Origin: Malachius bipustulatus
Taxonomy: Eukaryota; Arthropoda; Insecta; Coleoptera; Melyridae
Reading direction: 5' to 3'
NCBI GenBank assembly: GCA_910589415.1
Contig: OU342639.1
Coordinates: forward strand, 9,742,268-9,806,267
DNA length: 64,000 nt
The notes below the pieces were generated by a model. It saw only the letters and a list, made by a program, of their open reading frames with translations, was not told the origin of the DNA and ran no database searches. Numbering within the stretch: the first letter of the stretch is position 1; every line of letters starts with the position of its first letter. This document shows positions 23,798 to 34,975 of the stretch, piece by piece. The translations under genes and the position numbers were made by a program.

Positions 23798-24321
23798 CTA
23801 TGATTTTTATAGGAAGGCAAGAGTTTGGGCGTGAACTACGCATCTTGCCGGCTTTAATTGTTCCACCCATAGAACTGATAAACGCTGTTCGACCATATCA
23901 TACTAGAAATCACATCAGTGGCGCCGCGCACATAAAAATAATTCGCCGGCTTCGTGCTGATATAACCTCTCGTTTATTCATTATAAATATATTTTTTAAT
24001 GTACTTATATACTTGGTCAGTCAAACAAGTGATCTTCACTTTTTTACCAATTTTACACGAAAAGAGGTCACGACACGACGACAGAAACTCTACCTGTTTC
24101 AAATAAATACTACACGAGATAAACAGTACCACCACTGACTTTTTACCTGTTCGATGAACGGCGGAGTTACTCTTATCAGCCTTATCTGGTTGGTTGTTTT
24201 TTTTACGCGGACACCGAGTAACATTGTTGATATTGGACAATAAACATTTATGGATTCGGAGCCCAATCTGCGCACCAACCAATTCTCGTCAAACTCTCGC
24301 CTTCCTATAGTATTCATGCTG
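23798..24321. mobile_element. TA-flanked TIR element, family B copy 1
   Basis: The left end ..TTTTTATAGGAAGGCAAGAG matches the complement of the right end (CTATAGGAAGGCGAGAGTTT), with TA on both sides (23796-23797, 24322-24323). The inside (GATGAACGGCGGAGTTACTC; GTGGCGCCGCGCACATA) is shared with the copy at 25208-25884. It is non-coding and is probably a Tc1/mariner-type MITE. Confidence 0.65.
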
Positions 24322-24323
24322 TA

Positions 24324-25063
24324 CAATGCGCGAGAAAAGTAAGGAATAAATTCGATAAAACGGAAAGCGCTGTTTTTTTGAATAAATAAAAAAACAGGTC
24401 GATTTTGTTTCTGAGTTCTTGAACTTTTGACATGATATTGGGGTATACAGGGTGATGCGCGAAAAAGTGGTGACGTCTTCGGTATTTTTTTAAATGACAA
24501 CCCTTCTTTTTTATTCCATTTTTTGATACTTCATTCAATTGCCAATACGGTAATGTAATCATTTTGTAACCTTAAACGACGAAATTTCTGTGAAAATAAC
24601 TTAATTTGGAGAGATTCAATTTAATAGACAGATTTAATAATAGATTTAATTTAATTTAATTTAACAGATTTAATTTAATAGACAGATCTTATAAAATTAC
24701 CATGGAAACAGTCATTTTTATTTGATTTCTTTTTATTTTTATTCTTAATGTTCCGATTTTCACATCAGTAAAAAGTGCACAATTTCGACTCACAAGCTAT
24801 TTTCTCAGAAATTTCCTTATTTAAGGTTACAAATTGATTACATTACCATACTGGCAATTAAATGAAGTATCAAAAAATGGAATAAAAAATAAGGGTTGCT
24901 ATTTAAAAATATTGCCGAGGACGTCACCACTTTTTCGCGCATCACCCTGTATACCCCAATATTATGTCAAAAGTTCAAGAACTCAAAAACAAAATCGACC
25001 TGTTTTTTTATTTATTCAAAAAAACAGCGCTTTTCGTTTTATCGAATTTTTTCTCGCGCACTG
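24324..25063. mobile_element. Foldback element inserted beside family B copy 1
   Basis: It begins TA|CAATGCGCGAGAAAA and ends TTTTCTCGCGCACTG|TA. The arms of about 240 bp hold mirror-image open frames beginning MITLPYWQLNEVSKNGIK at 24314-24562 (-) and 24834-25070 (+). An internal ATACAGGGTGATGCGCG box recurs in both arms. It starts exactly at the TA that closes the neighbouring element, so that TA was the target site. Confidence 0.8.
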
Positions 25064-25207
25064 TATGTAATTTTTAAGATCTTCTATTCATTATTCATTA
25101 TTTATTCGGGAATACCTATAAATGATTGAAAAAATTAAAAAGTTCCTTCTGCCTATAAAAACTTACTGAGCAATTTAAAAAAAAAATCTAAGAGAGAATT
25201 TAATATA

Positions 25208-25884
25208 CTATGATTTTTATAGGAAGGCAAGAGTCTGGGCGTGAACTACGCATCTTGCCGGTTTTAATTGTTCCACCCATTGAACTGATAAACGCTGTTC
25301 CACCATAACAGACTAGAAATAACATCAGTGGCGCCGCGCACATAATAAAAAATATTTTATATTTTTAATATATTTTAAATGTTTAGGTATAAATGATAAG
25401 TCAATTATCAATATTCAATTAAAAAATCAATATGGACATCTAGTTTAGTATTCCAATTTATATGAATTAGTCTCGGTTAAATTATTTCGAATTTATTTAA
25501 GATAAGGTACCTATGCGGAAAAAAAACTAAAATAGTAGATGTGTACTTATTTTACTGGCAAGCAATATATTAATAACAAATTAATAACAATAATATATTA
25601 ATCAATAAAACACATGATAACAAAAACATCGGTACCTACACACGACACGATGACAGAAACCACCTATTTTAAATAAATATACGACACGAGCTAAACCACT
25701 GACTTTTTACCTGTTCGATGAACGGCGGAGTTACTCTTATCAGCCTTATCTGGTTGGTTGTTTTTTTACGCGGACACCGACTAACATTGTTGATATTGGA
25801 CAATAAACATTTATGGATTCGGAGCCCAATCTGCGCACCAACCAATTCTCGTCAAACTCTCGCCTTCCTATAGTATTCATGCTG
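25208..25884. mobile_element. TA-flanked TIR element, family B copy 2
   Basis: Same ends and same orientation as the copy at 23798-24321, flanked by TA (25206-25207, 25885-25886). It carries about 290 bp of AT-rich sequence (25345-25630) not found in copy 1. The bases outside the TIR-like core (ACTATGATTTTTATAGG on the left, CTATAGTATTCATGCTG on the right) are shared by both copies, which places the true termini there. Confidence 0.65.
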
Positions 25885-26637
25885 TACAAGAATTTAATTG
25901 ACTAAGCACTGAAATTCTTCCTCTACCAGGTTTATTTCACAATAATAAAAATAATTTTAGTATTTATATAAAATCTATTATATTTTTTTAAAATATTTTT
26001 AGGACGCCTGTGTTTCATCAAAGAATTACGATTATCAGCCGATTTTTAGGTTTTAGCTGTTTAAATTTACATTGCAAAGACACTGTCTGGGGATTCAAAA
26101 ACCGAAATTTGAACTTGGTGTTGATTAGTTTAAAATCATATAAAATTTTAATTATCCACCTAGAAAATATGTATGTCATGTTTTCTTTCACTGCTATGAA
26201 AATAAGAAAATTTTTGAAAAACAAACTGCTTACTTTAATTTAAAACATAGGTAGAATGGTATAGCATATAGCACCAATAGTAAAATATTAATTTTTTTAG
26301 TACTCCTAGCTTTGTTAGTTTCTTCTAAGTGTTATATGTGTGAATCATGTAAGTGCATATTGAGAGTTTCTAGAACCATATATAGTTTCAATAGTTTTAC
26401 TTTCATTTACACCCTTAGCTTGTTTCTTGTCGTAACTAAGATTTGTGACAATTATCTACAAGAATAATTGCTATAAAAATTTGCTTCTTAAAATAGGAAG
26501 CAATAAATCTTGATAAATACTGAAAACTCTTATATTGTTTGATATAATATGTACTGTAGATTATTAGACCAATTAATTAACAGATAGGTAGTAGACGGTG
26601 CTCAAATTGATTAAATTAAATTAATTTATTTTTACAG
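25885..26637. other. Intron 3, last part
   Basis: AT-rich. A pair of overlapping opposite-strand frames at 26010-26243 is not convincing as protein. Nothing else is supported. Confidence 0.35.
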
Positions 26638-26836
26638 CGTTTCGTATCGATGGTCGAGGAAAAGAGTGTCTCATTGAAACTGTTCAACGAACAAGCTAGT
26701 CATGTAGTGCAGCAACAGCCTCAAGTACTGGAAGAGGTCGGTTGGCGAGTCACACTCCTAAACTCAAAATGGGACACCATTTTAAGCATATTAGGACCAT
26801 CTGAGTGCTCCCATTGCGACCAGGACACTTGCATCG
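26638..26836 (+). CDS. Spectrin-repeat-type protein, fourth coding exon
   Basis: Acceptor TTTTTACAG|CGT and donor ATCG|GTAGGT, with 66 codons plus one base (residues 144-209). It continues the helical repeat: SVSLKLFNEQASHVVQQQPQ, then W179 and W188 in GWRVTLLNSKWDTIL. The spacing of the second Trp fits the third helix of a spectrin repeat. A Cys-rich turn CSHCDQDTC (residues 200-208) follows; it may be structural, and nothing shows metal binding. A short frame that continues past the donor ends soon after. Confidence 0.82.
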
Positions 26837-27075
26837 GTAGGTTATATAAATGTCTACCGGATTCTGCGAGCATCTTTATTTATGCCTGTGCAGTTGTGGA
26901 ATAGAAAGAGTTGATATGACTCAAGAGAGTTATTGTGTAACACTTTCTTTACCTAACCCTCAGATAAAGAGGAATCATTTTTTCTTTCTATTTAACAAAA
27001 TTATTTGTAACCTTGATTACTATGTACCTACATTATTTTAGTCTTTACGAGGAGGACTATAATTTTAGTTTACTT

Positions 27076-27315
27076 TTTTTTTTTTTTTTTAAAGGAGGGA
27101 GCTTCGGTCTTCCCTATGTAGGTAAGACAAAGTCGCTCCACTCCGGTAATTATGGGTTTGAGCTATTCGCCAACATTACCCAGCCTCAAGTATACCATTA
27201 AATAGTAGAAAGGACAACACAGACACCCAGAGCCTTCACTGAGAATCGAACTCAGTTCGACGGATCCAACGATCAAGCAGTTCTCGCTACTTAACCGCGA
27301 GGCCACGCCAGGCTC
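27076..27315 (-). mobile_element. tRNA-derived SINE, copy 1 of a shared-tail family
   Basis: On the - strand the head GAGCCTGGCGTGGCCTCGCGG contains an A box and GAGTTCGATTCTC is a B box. The tail CGGAGTGGAGCGACTTTGTC..ACATAG ends in poly(A), seen as T's at 27076-27090. It is flanked by a perfect 14-bp target duplication ATTTTAGTTTACTT (27062-27075 and 27316-27329). It sits in intron 4. Confidence 0.88.
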
Positions 27316-27329
27316 ATTTTAGTTTACTT

Positions 27330-28505
27330 GATTAAATGTAACAAATAGTCCTCCTGAAATATGGTCTTGTATCTTTTAAATCTTCTCATAACAACAAGAA
27401 TCAAACATTTCAAAAATATATATTTCTAATACACCAAAAATTTATTAAAACATGAATGGTGACATGAATAAAACATTATAAACAGTTTTTTATTAAAAAA
27501 GATAAAGTGGACTTTTCGTATATGCCAGCCACACAAACATAAATCGGTAGTAAATGTATACTATGGACCTAAAAAATGAAAAAAGTAAACAATGGTCCTA
27601 AAAAATAATGTATACTTTTCTATTCATTTCTTCTAACTTCAGGCGTTTCATTGACATAAGAATGAGGTTATCTCTTAGCAAATCATATTTTTCTTAATTA
27701 AACTAGTTCTAAATTTTCTAGAAATTAGTATCTCTGTGAGAGAAAACCCTGATTTTAAAGGAGTCAGTATATGATAGGAGAGCTAAATTGTACATCTTGT
27801 TTGTTTATTTTAATCAAATGTATAGCTGTTTGGGCAGGTACTTTCTACGACCCTATTGCTTTGAGCAGAATGTGGGCTGCTAGTTATCTGTTCAAAATTA
27901 TAATCGAAAGCAAACTTTTTAAATTTTGTGAAAAACTAGACCACAAAAAGTGTTACTTGCCTAGTTTTGTAAAAAAAAATTTCATGTTTGTACTGCTTTG
28001 TAAGATGCGGTTTTTCTCGAACTAGTTTGCAATAGGACTTTTGACTAAGAGTACCTTTTTTATGTAGAAAACATTGGAGATTTAAAATGAGTTTCCAAAA
28101 TGCAATTTTTTTCATTGATCTAAAATCGCCGCTGTGGCATATGAACAATTTTTGTTAACATTAAAAAAGGCAATGATAAAGATAAAATATGTAAAAAAGC
28201 TGCAATACAATGATTCAGTTTACTTTTTGTGATGCTATCTTAATTTATGGTTTCTACGAGTTCTTTTTTATATAAATAAAGGTTTATTCTACCTAAAATC
28301 TGTAAGAAAATTAAAAAAAAAATAATAAACCAAAATAGTTCATGTAAATAGAACCAATTTTGAAAATTCAATTACTTAATTAAATAAAATCGCAATAACT
28401 GCTCAAATTGTTGCCCCTTAACTATCTAATTCATGTAATGTTATTGACTATTATTATTATGATCTACTATATTATTCAAAATTGTTTTGTTTCTGAGAAT
28501 TAATT
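27330..28505. other. Intron 4, nothing recognised
   Basis: AT-rich intronic sequence. Frames at 27771-28148 are short and unlike protein. Confidence 0.4.
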
Positions 28506-28513
28506 CTAAAGTA

Positions 28514-30194
28514 GGTCATTATACAAGGTATTTCTAAATGGAGTACCATAAATTGGAGGACTTGTAGATAAAGTTAAAAAAATACGAAAATGTAGGAAAA
28601 TTTTTTTTCGAAAAGGCTTTATTGATGAGATACAGGGTGTTAAAGAGTCGACCGACAGACCACTCTTTTGTTAATATTTGTTGAAACAATAACCCAACTG
28701 AGACAATTTTTTGTGTGTAACAACAAGTTATAAAGAGCAATAATCAGACAAATTTTCGGTTTATTTCAATAAGCCAGTGGCGTAGAAACAGGGGTCGTTT
28801 GACACTTTTCACTCTTTAAAAAAGTAAGGGCTAGGTTTTTTGATGTCTTATTACTTTTTTCTGAATCAATGGTCTTTTTACAATAAAAAAGCCATACTTG
28901 TTTAATTTGCCCAGAGGCGTCCGTTTTTGAGATATTTGCAATTTTGTGTCAGGACGTCAGTCGCTTTATGTAAAATACACTTAAAAATTTCATTTATTAA
29001 AATTGTGACGGTAGCTTTGAAATTTAAATAAACTAATTTTTGGACTTACTTGTCAGTTTGACATTTTCATATCTCGAGTTACTTATTGTTCAATTACTTA
29101 TGTTTTGTTATGTGTTGAATAGTTTTCTTGACAATAAATATTATTTAATTTTCACTTCGGATATGAAATGTCAAACTGACAAGTAAGTCCAAAAATTAGT
29201 TTATTTAAATTTCAAAGCTACCTTCACAATTTTAATAAATGAAATTTGTAAGTGTATTTTACATAAAGCGACTGACGTCCTGACACAAAATTGCAAATAT
29301 CCCAAAAACGGACGCCTCTGGGCAAATTAAACAAGTATGGCTTTTTTATTGTAAAAAGACCGTTGATTCAGAAAAAAGTAATAAGACATCAAAAAACCTA
29401 GCCCTTACTTTTTTAAAGAGTGAAAAGTGTCAAACGACCCCTTTTTCTACGCCACTGGCTTATTGAAATAAACCGAAAATTTGTCTGATTATTGCTCTTT
29501 ATAACTTGTTGTTACACACAAAAAATTGTCTCAGTTGGGTTATTGTTTCAACAAATATTAACAAAAGAGTGGTCTGTCGGTCGACTCTTTAACACCCTGT
29601 ATCTCATCAATAAAGCCTTTTCGAAAAAAAAATTTCCTACATTTTCGTATTTTTTTAACTTTATCTACAAGTCCTCCAATTTATGGTACTCCATTTAGAA
29701 ACACCTTGTATACATCCGTGGCTCCTACAGTTTCACTGTGACACCTATATAGGGGTGGAGAACATACCTATAGTAACACTAGGAAGGTATTCATTAGTCT
29801 CGCATCTAACTACACCAACTACGCGGATGAAACCACTTATGACAATGGGAACCACTTCCAAACGTATACAGCTCGGGACTCCCAATATAACCGCTTTCTC
29901 ATATCGTGACCAGAATACAGAATATGATGTTACGATTTTTGGAATATAAATGCAAAATAAATGCAAATTTGAAAATAAAAATCGTTCTATTGTTATTCTC
30001 GAAGATTTTCCTTGCCCTGAAAGTGAAGAAAAAAATAAAAATTCCACCGTAGTGTCAAAGAGGCCTTAGTTGTGACCTTAATATTAGTTTGCAATGGCTG
30101 TTTTTAGCTTCTTACCCACCCAGCACCCCTATTTCGCTCCTCGGTCCCGAAAAAATTGATGAAACTTAGGAGCCACGGATGTATACAATTACCC
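28514..30194. mobile_element. TIR element family A copy 2, split by a foldback
   Basis: The left tip GGTCATTA (28514-28521) is separated from TACATCCGTGGCTCCTAC (29711 onward) by the foldback at 28524-29708. The right end ..CCACGGATGTATACAATTACC matches the other copies. CTAAAGTA (28506-28513) and CTAAAGTT (30195-30202) form a 7/8 target duplication. Without the insert the element is about 490 bp, roughly 85 bp shorter than its relatives. It ends 75 bp before the fifth coding exon. Confidence 0.75.
28524..29708. mobile_element. Long near-perfect palindrome (foldback, family C)
   Basis: It begins TA|CAAGGTATTTCTAAATGGAG and ends CTCCATTTAGAAACACCTTG|TA. The arms are so alike that both strands carry 68-codon frames (28534-28740 - and 29492-29698 +) differing by one residue. 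The centre near 29060-29160 is a short unpaired spacer. It contains ACAGGGTGTT boxes and AGCCAGTGGCGTAGAAA boxes. It has no transposase. It is related to 51824-52403. Confidence 0.88.
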
Positions 30195-30269
30195 TAAAGT
30201 TGATCGATCAACTTCTTTCTACTCCTAGATAAGGTATGCATAGGTATTAATTTTGTATTTTTTTTATAG

Positions 30270-30394
30270 ATATAGATCATGAGATCAAATGTCTTCGTAA
30301 GTGGTTAAACACCATGGATGCTGCACTGCAACCCTTAGATTTCCGAACCAAATATACTAAGACTGAAATAGATGCAAAAACTTTGGAATTAAAG
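30270..30394 (+). CDS. Spectrin-repeat-type protein, fifth coding exon
   Basis: Acceptor TTTTTATAG|AT and donor AAG|GTGAGT. Two bases complete the split Asp codon and 41 codons follow (residues 210-251), ending phase 0. It contains CLRKWLNTMDAALQPLDF (from residue 217), again W-L near a helix start as in spectrin repeats, then a charged helix. With the earlier exons this gives at least one complete and one starting repeat. No later exon was recognised up to 64000, so the C-terminus, which would separate a KASH-domain protein from an AKAP, is not visible. The gene is therefore partial here. Confidence 0.82.
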
Positions 30395-31226
30395 GTGAGT
30401 CTTATTTGTAGCTGCTTTTGTCCGGTTTTCCCAGTTATAGAATGCTGGGGATTTAAAAAATATATACTTTAGACCTTGAGGCTTAATAATTAATAAGTCA
30501 TCTTCTCTTCATTTTTTATTATTTTTTAAAATTAAATTATACAAATTTGAAACAAATTCTCTTTAGTCCTCCAATACTGAATTATTTATCTTTGTAATAA
30601 TTCTGAATTATTATAGGAATAAGATTCAAATCCTCATAACACCAGTATTATGGTTACAAAACAATAATTTTATGAATATAGAACAGGCCATCCCCTCCCT
30701 CTAATAGCTGATACATTTTCAAAAAAAGCTATAAAAAAGGGAAAACACAATAAACATTAATGAGGGTATATCTACCCAATCACCCCCTTCACCTTCTGGG
30801 CTAAATTGTCTCCTTATACCCTGAAGCCCCCTAAATGCCTAGCTACTTACTTCTCTCCGCATATTATTTTTAGTTCCTGAAAACTGAAAAATGTAAGAGG
30901 TAACAGTGGCAGTGGTACCATGAAGTTTACAAATCCTGAGTGTAACATTATCAAAATTAACTACCTATTCAATATTATTATCTTCATAAAACATTCTGTA
31001 GAAAACTTTTCAAGACCTTTCTTGTGAGGTATCAGTTAAGGCAAAAGCTGTCTGGTAAAATTTTTGGATTTAGGTGTGAAAAATTTATGTTTTTGTAATG
31101 TGGTTTGTGCAGTAAAAAATAAAACTTACAGTAACAGTTTTTGATCAATATCCTCATCCTCTGTGGATCTATTTCTGTAATTTAAATTCAAAATTAACAA
31201 AATGATAGTGAACAAGCAATACTCAC
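30395..31226. other. Downstream intron, first part
   Basis: AT-rich intronic sequence after the last recognised donor. Nothing supported. Confidence 0.35.
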
Positions 31227-31406
31227 ATGTATTTCTAGTTGCATAACTAAGCAAGCAATACTCGCTTGTATTTATGGTTGCATACAACCTTACCAAGCAT
31301 CATTGTAATGTTGGTTGCATAGAAATGACGTGTCCCTCAATCAATACGTGTATGTATTTCTGGTTGCATACTAGACATTATGTTATTAATGTATTGTTGG
31401 TTGCAT
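31227..31406 (+). repeat. Five spaced copies of an 18-19 bp GGTTGCATA unit
   Basis: ATGTATTTCTAGTTGCATA (31227), TTGTATTTATGGTTGCATA (31266), TTGTAATGTTGGTTGCATA (31303), ATGTATTTCTGGTTGCATA (31352) and ATGTATTGTTGGTTGCATA (31389) recur every 37-49 bp with unrelated spacers, some containing ACAAGCAATACTC or AGCAAGCAATACTC. The unit is better kept than the spacers. It could be a decayed minisatellite or a cluster of protein-binding sites. Confidence 0.7.
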
Positions 31407-33558
31407 AGAAAGGGCTTGAGTCTCTCTGGCACCAGGGGCGTCCGCGCGCCAGAAATGATGGGCGCGTTTTAAAGCGAACTCACCTCAGGCTTACTTGCTC
31501 GGTGTTGCCAGACAGCAAAGGACAAATATTAAGTCACTACCAATTCAATATTCCTAATTAGATTAATGAGTAAAGGACTATTTTCTTAAGAATTAATTCA
31601 AATCAATTAATGTAATTTTAGTTACATATTTGATTATGCTGGACTAGAAATAAATATTATCTGAGTACGAAGATATTTTTTTCTAGTATTAGAAGATCCT
31701 TCTTTGTAGTATTTACTATCAAGAATCAAAATTACGTGGATACCTTATACTTAATATAATTTTGACAAATTTGAAAATTATCATAAATATCTAAATAAAA
31801 AAAAAAGATTTTCAATTTTCAAGGAATTTACTTTTTAGGGGGTCGATTATAAGTTTCACTTTGCATTTAATGCTTCACACACTGCATTTAATTTTTTCCC
31901 TTGCATTTGGACATTGTTGCGGTTCTGAGTTAAAGAAATGTTTGACCGTTAACAGGGTACACTCGAATCAACATTAATTTTCAACAAGCTGCTGTCAGCT
32001 GTCTGGATTGTTAGATTTTCTTGAACGCTGAACGCGTCAAACACTCCTGCCGCGTTTAAGTACTACTAATTAGGAGCTAGTAAACATAAACTTGGCGGCT
32101 ATGGCGTACTGCCGGTGTGATATTCACTTGAGGACCGCCAAACTGATTAGATACTAAGGGATTAAGGGACTAGTAAGGATGGCCAGATCGCGGAAATCTG
32201 TAATTTCTGTGACGTAGCCGCAAGTTCAGTTTCCTGGCGTTAGCAATATTGAAAACTTCTCACTTGGTAAAATGTCATTATTCTAATTATTGTTCATTGT
32301 CCATAACGTCAAAATGCCTATAAATAACGAAGCCGGTCTCGTAATGACGTCAAATACGCGTCATGAAGGCCTTTGACTATAAGCGGCGAACATCGCAGCC
32401 TAAGTATCTGGCGATTGGTGAAGTGTACTATTCTTGGGTTTGGTGTAGTAGGCTCTGAAATGCTCTCAGTTTCTCACTTATGGAGATCCTCGATTTTATA
32501 GAGTTGACCACTATCAGAATAGACTAAGAACTCTATTGATTTACAGGAAGTGAATGGTTCTCTTAATGGGGAAACAATCGGCTGCGGTTTGATGTTAATG
32601 AGGAATTTTTAATAGGTCGGCTTGTAAGGCTTGGAAGGACCAGGGTACAGGATACACCGGCAGGTAATAGACAGGATTAATTATTATTATTTTTAATTAT
32701 TGTACTCACTGTTTACTTTCGTACCACTGGGCTAACCACTGTGACCCGTCGGGCGATGCGGAAGTCTTCAAATAAATGCGATTTTGCGAATGGGGGCAGG
32801 GTAGTGCGCGTACCACAGTCACTAAATGCGATCGGCCCTTTTAATCAGACATGATAATGACGAATTTACGAATGCGGGAGCCGCGACGATTTCCACAGCA
32901 TCTGACGAAGGGTGCTTAGTTATTTGCTCGTCCTTGACCCTCCTCTCACTTTCCTCTCGCATGAGTATGTTCTCTTGCCGCGAAAACCATATTCTTAGGA
33001 ATGGGAAGCAACGGATAAATTGCGTAAGGAAAGATGAAAAGCGGGCATCGAGATGACGGAACATCAGGAAGATTGATTTCAATTCTTTTATACTAAACAA
33101 TATTCTACACAAACCTCATCTTCCTTGATTTTTCAAATTTAACAAAATATCATAATACCAATAATAATTGTATTCAAACAGAAAGTCAAAAAATCAAATA
33201 ATCTACTTGCATTCAATCTGGAAACACACTGTCGAATCGAAAGTAAGATACCCGTGCATTACCTATTATAATCGATTTTGAAATGTCGGTTGCCACACGT
33301 TATTCACATTGTGCTGACTAGGTACAAATGCGTACGTGTTCTTTAGCCACACAATATGAGGTAATTACCTTTCTATCTTCTAACAAGGAAACTCTGACAT
33401 CATCAAATACTTTAACTCTTTGTTTGATTGATATACGCCCTTGTAGGTTTCAGTCAATCCGTCAACCGTGAAATACACAACTAGGTACCGTTAATACCGT
33501 AATAAAATTTTGGCGGATAGGTAATAGGTAGGTGGGTACAATAATTATGGACATACTG
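31407..33558. other. Non-coding stretch, nothing firm
   Basis: GC content is higher around 32040-32460 and 32640-33050. A string at 32705-32745 weakly resembles a tRNA-like head on the - strand but has no B box. No frame looks like protein. Confidence 0.35.
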
Positions 33559-33560
33559 TA

Positions 33561-34973
33561 CATGGGGATCTTGGAAACGGCAAGAGATACAGGGTCGTTT
33601 AAATTAGAGAAAAGTTGCACAATTTAATGCTTAATGACAATCTGAATTTTTTCTTTGAATATTTCCAGTCGTTGCTGAAATATCCTGAAAAAACTGAAAA
33701 ATCAAAATTTCTTATTTTAGCCATATCTTTTTTATTATTGGAGAATAATGGATATGAAACAAATTGAATAATAATAAATTATTATATCAATTACAGCAAT
33801 CCGATTGTTGAAAAACAATAATGCTTTCTGAACGACACACTTACTCCAACGGTATGGTGAAGACAGAGACATCGATGTTTCAATGGTTATTTCCATCTCA
33901 TCAGTCTGTCACATCACCACCACTAGAGAAGTGTGCCGATCAGAAACTGTCAGCGTTGGTAGTGAAAAATTGCAGATTTCTCTGTGAGAATCTCTGATTG
34001 ACACATTGAAAGTTGTACTTTTCAGTCATCAGATGGCATTTGCCATGCAAGTCACTATGTTTCCGACAAATCATTTTGCTTAAAGCTTTTGATTTTCTTT
34101 CTGATCGGCACACTTCTCTAGTGGTGGTGATGTGACAGACTGATGAGATGGAAATAACCATTGAAACATCGATGTCTCTGTCTTCACCATACCGTTGGAG
34201 TAAGTGTGTCGTTCAGAAAGAATAATGGATAATTTTTTGTAGGCTTACATAAGTCGTCAAGAGCTACCCATTTGACATTACAAAAATTTTCAAAGCCGAC
34301 TAGATATCAGAGTTTTCATAGCCAACTTTTGTTTTTCTTATGGCCGCCATATTGTTTTTTTTATGTCGTTCGGTATAAAATAAATCAAGGAAACCAAAAA
34401 TTAATAACATTAAAAAATAAAAAAAATTCAAAAATTATATTTTTTTTTCGAAAAAAAAACTTTTCATACCGAATATCATAATTATGAAAAGTAAAAAACC
34501 ATAAAGCAAATAATATGACTTCATATTAATCTAATTGGGTGAAATTTTTTTTGTTTTTCTTCGAAAAAAGAAGAATAAAAATTTTTGAAATTTATTTTTT
34601 GAAGTTTATTAGTTTTTGGTTTCCATTATTTTTTTCATACCGAATGACATAAAAAACCAATATGGCGGCCATAAGAAAAACAAAAGTTGGCTATGAAAAC
34701 TCTGAGATCTAGCCGGCTTTGAAAATTTTTGTAATGTCAAATGGATAGCTTTTGAGGGTTTATGTAAGCCTACAAAAAATAATTCATTACTTCCCAATAA
34801 TAAAAAAGATATGGCTAAAATAAGAAATTTTGATTTTTCAGTTTCTTCAGGGTATTTCAGCAACGACTGGAAATATTCAAAGAAAAAATTCAGATCTCAT
34901 TAAGCATTAAATTGTGCAGCTTTTCTCTAATTTAACCGACCTTGTATCTCTTGCCGTTTCCAAGATCCCCATG
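33561..34973. mobile_element. Foldback element with a second palindrome nested in it
   Basis: Ends TA|CATGGGGATCTTGGAAACGG and CCGTTTCCAAGATCCCCATG|TA are complementary. The arms also share the string AAAATTTTCAAAGCCG, and GCCGCCATATTG pairs with CAATATGGCGGC. The left arm is interrupted at 33755-34218 by an inserted palindrome. It has no transposase. Confidence 0.85.
33755..34218. mobile_element. Inserted palindromic element with 13-bp direct repeats
   Basis: AGAATAATGGATA occurs on both sides (33742-33754 and 34219-34231), while the opposite arm of the host foldback has the site only once. Inside, arms of about 120 bp (from 33824 and to 34219) starting CTTTCTGAACGACACACTTA are almost perfectly complementary. 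The duplication is longer than for common cut-and-paste elements. Confidence 0.65.
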
Positions 34974-34975
34974 TA

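Noticed and set aside
24099..25129. Several overlapping frames of 77-133 codons
   Set aside because: They are mirror images produced by the foldback arms; none resembles a transposase.
31227..31406. CRISPR-like spacing of repeats
   Set aside because: The units are imperfect, the spacers are uneven and partly alike, and the genome is eukaryotic.
32705..32745. tRNA-like AGTGGTTAGCCCAGTGG on the - strand
   Set aside because: No B box or cloverleaf follows at the right distance.
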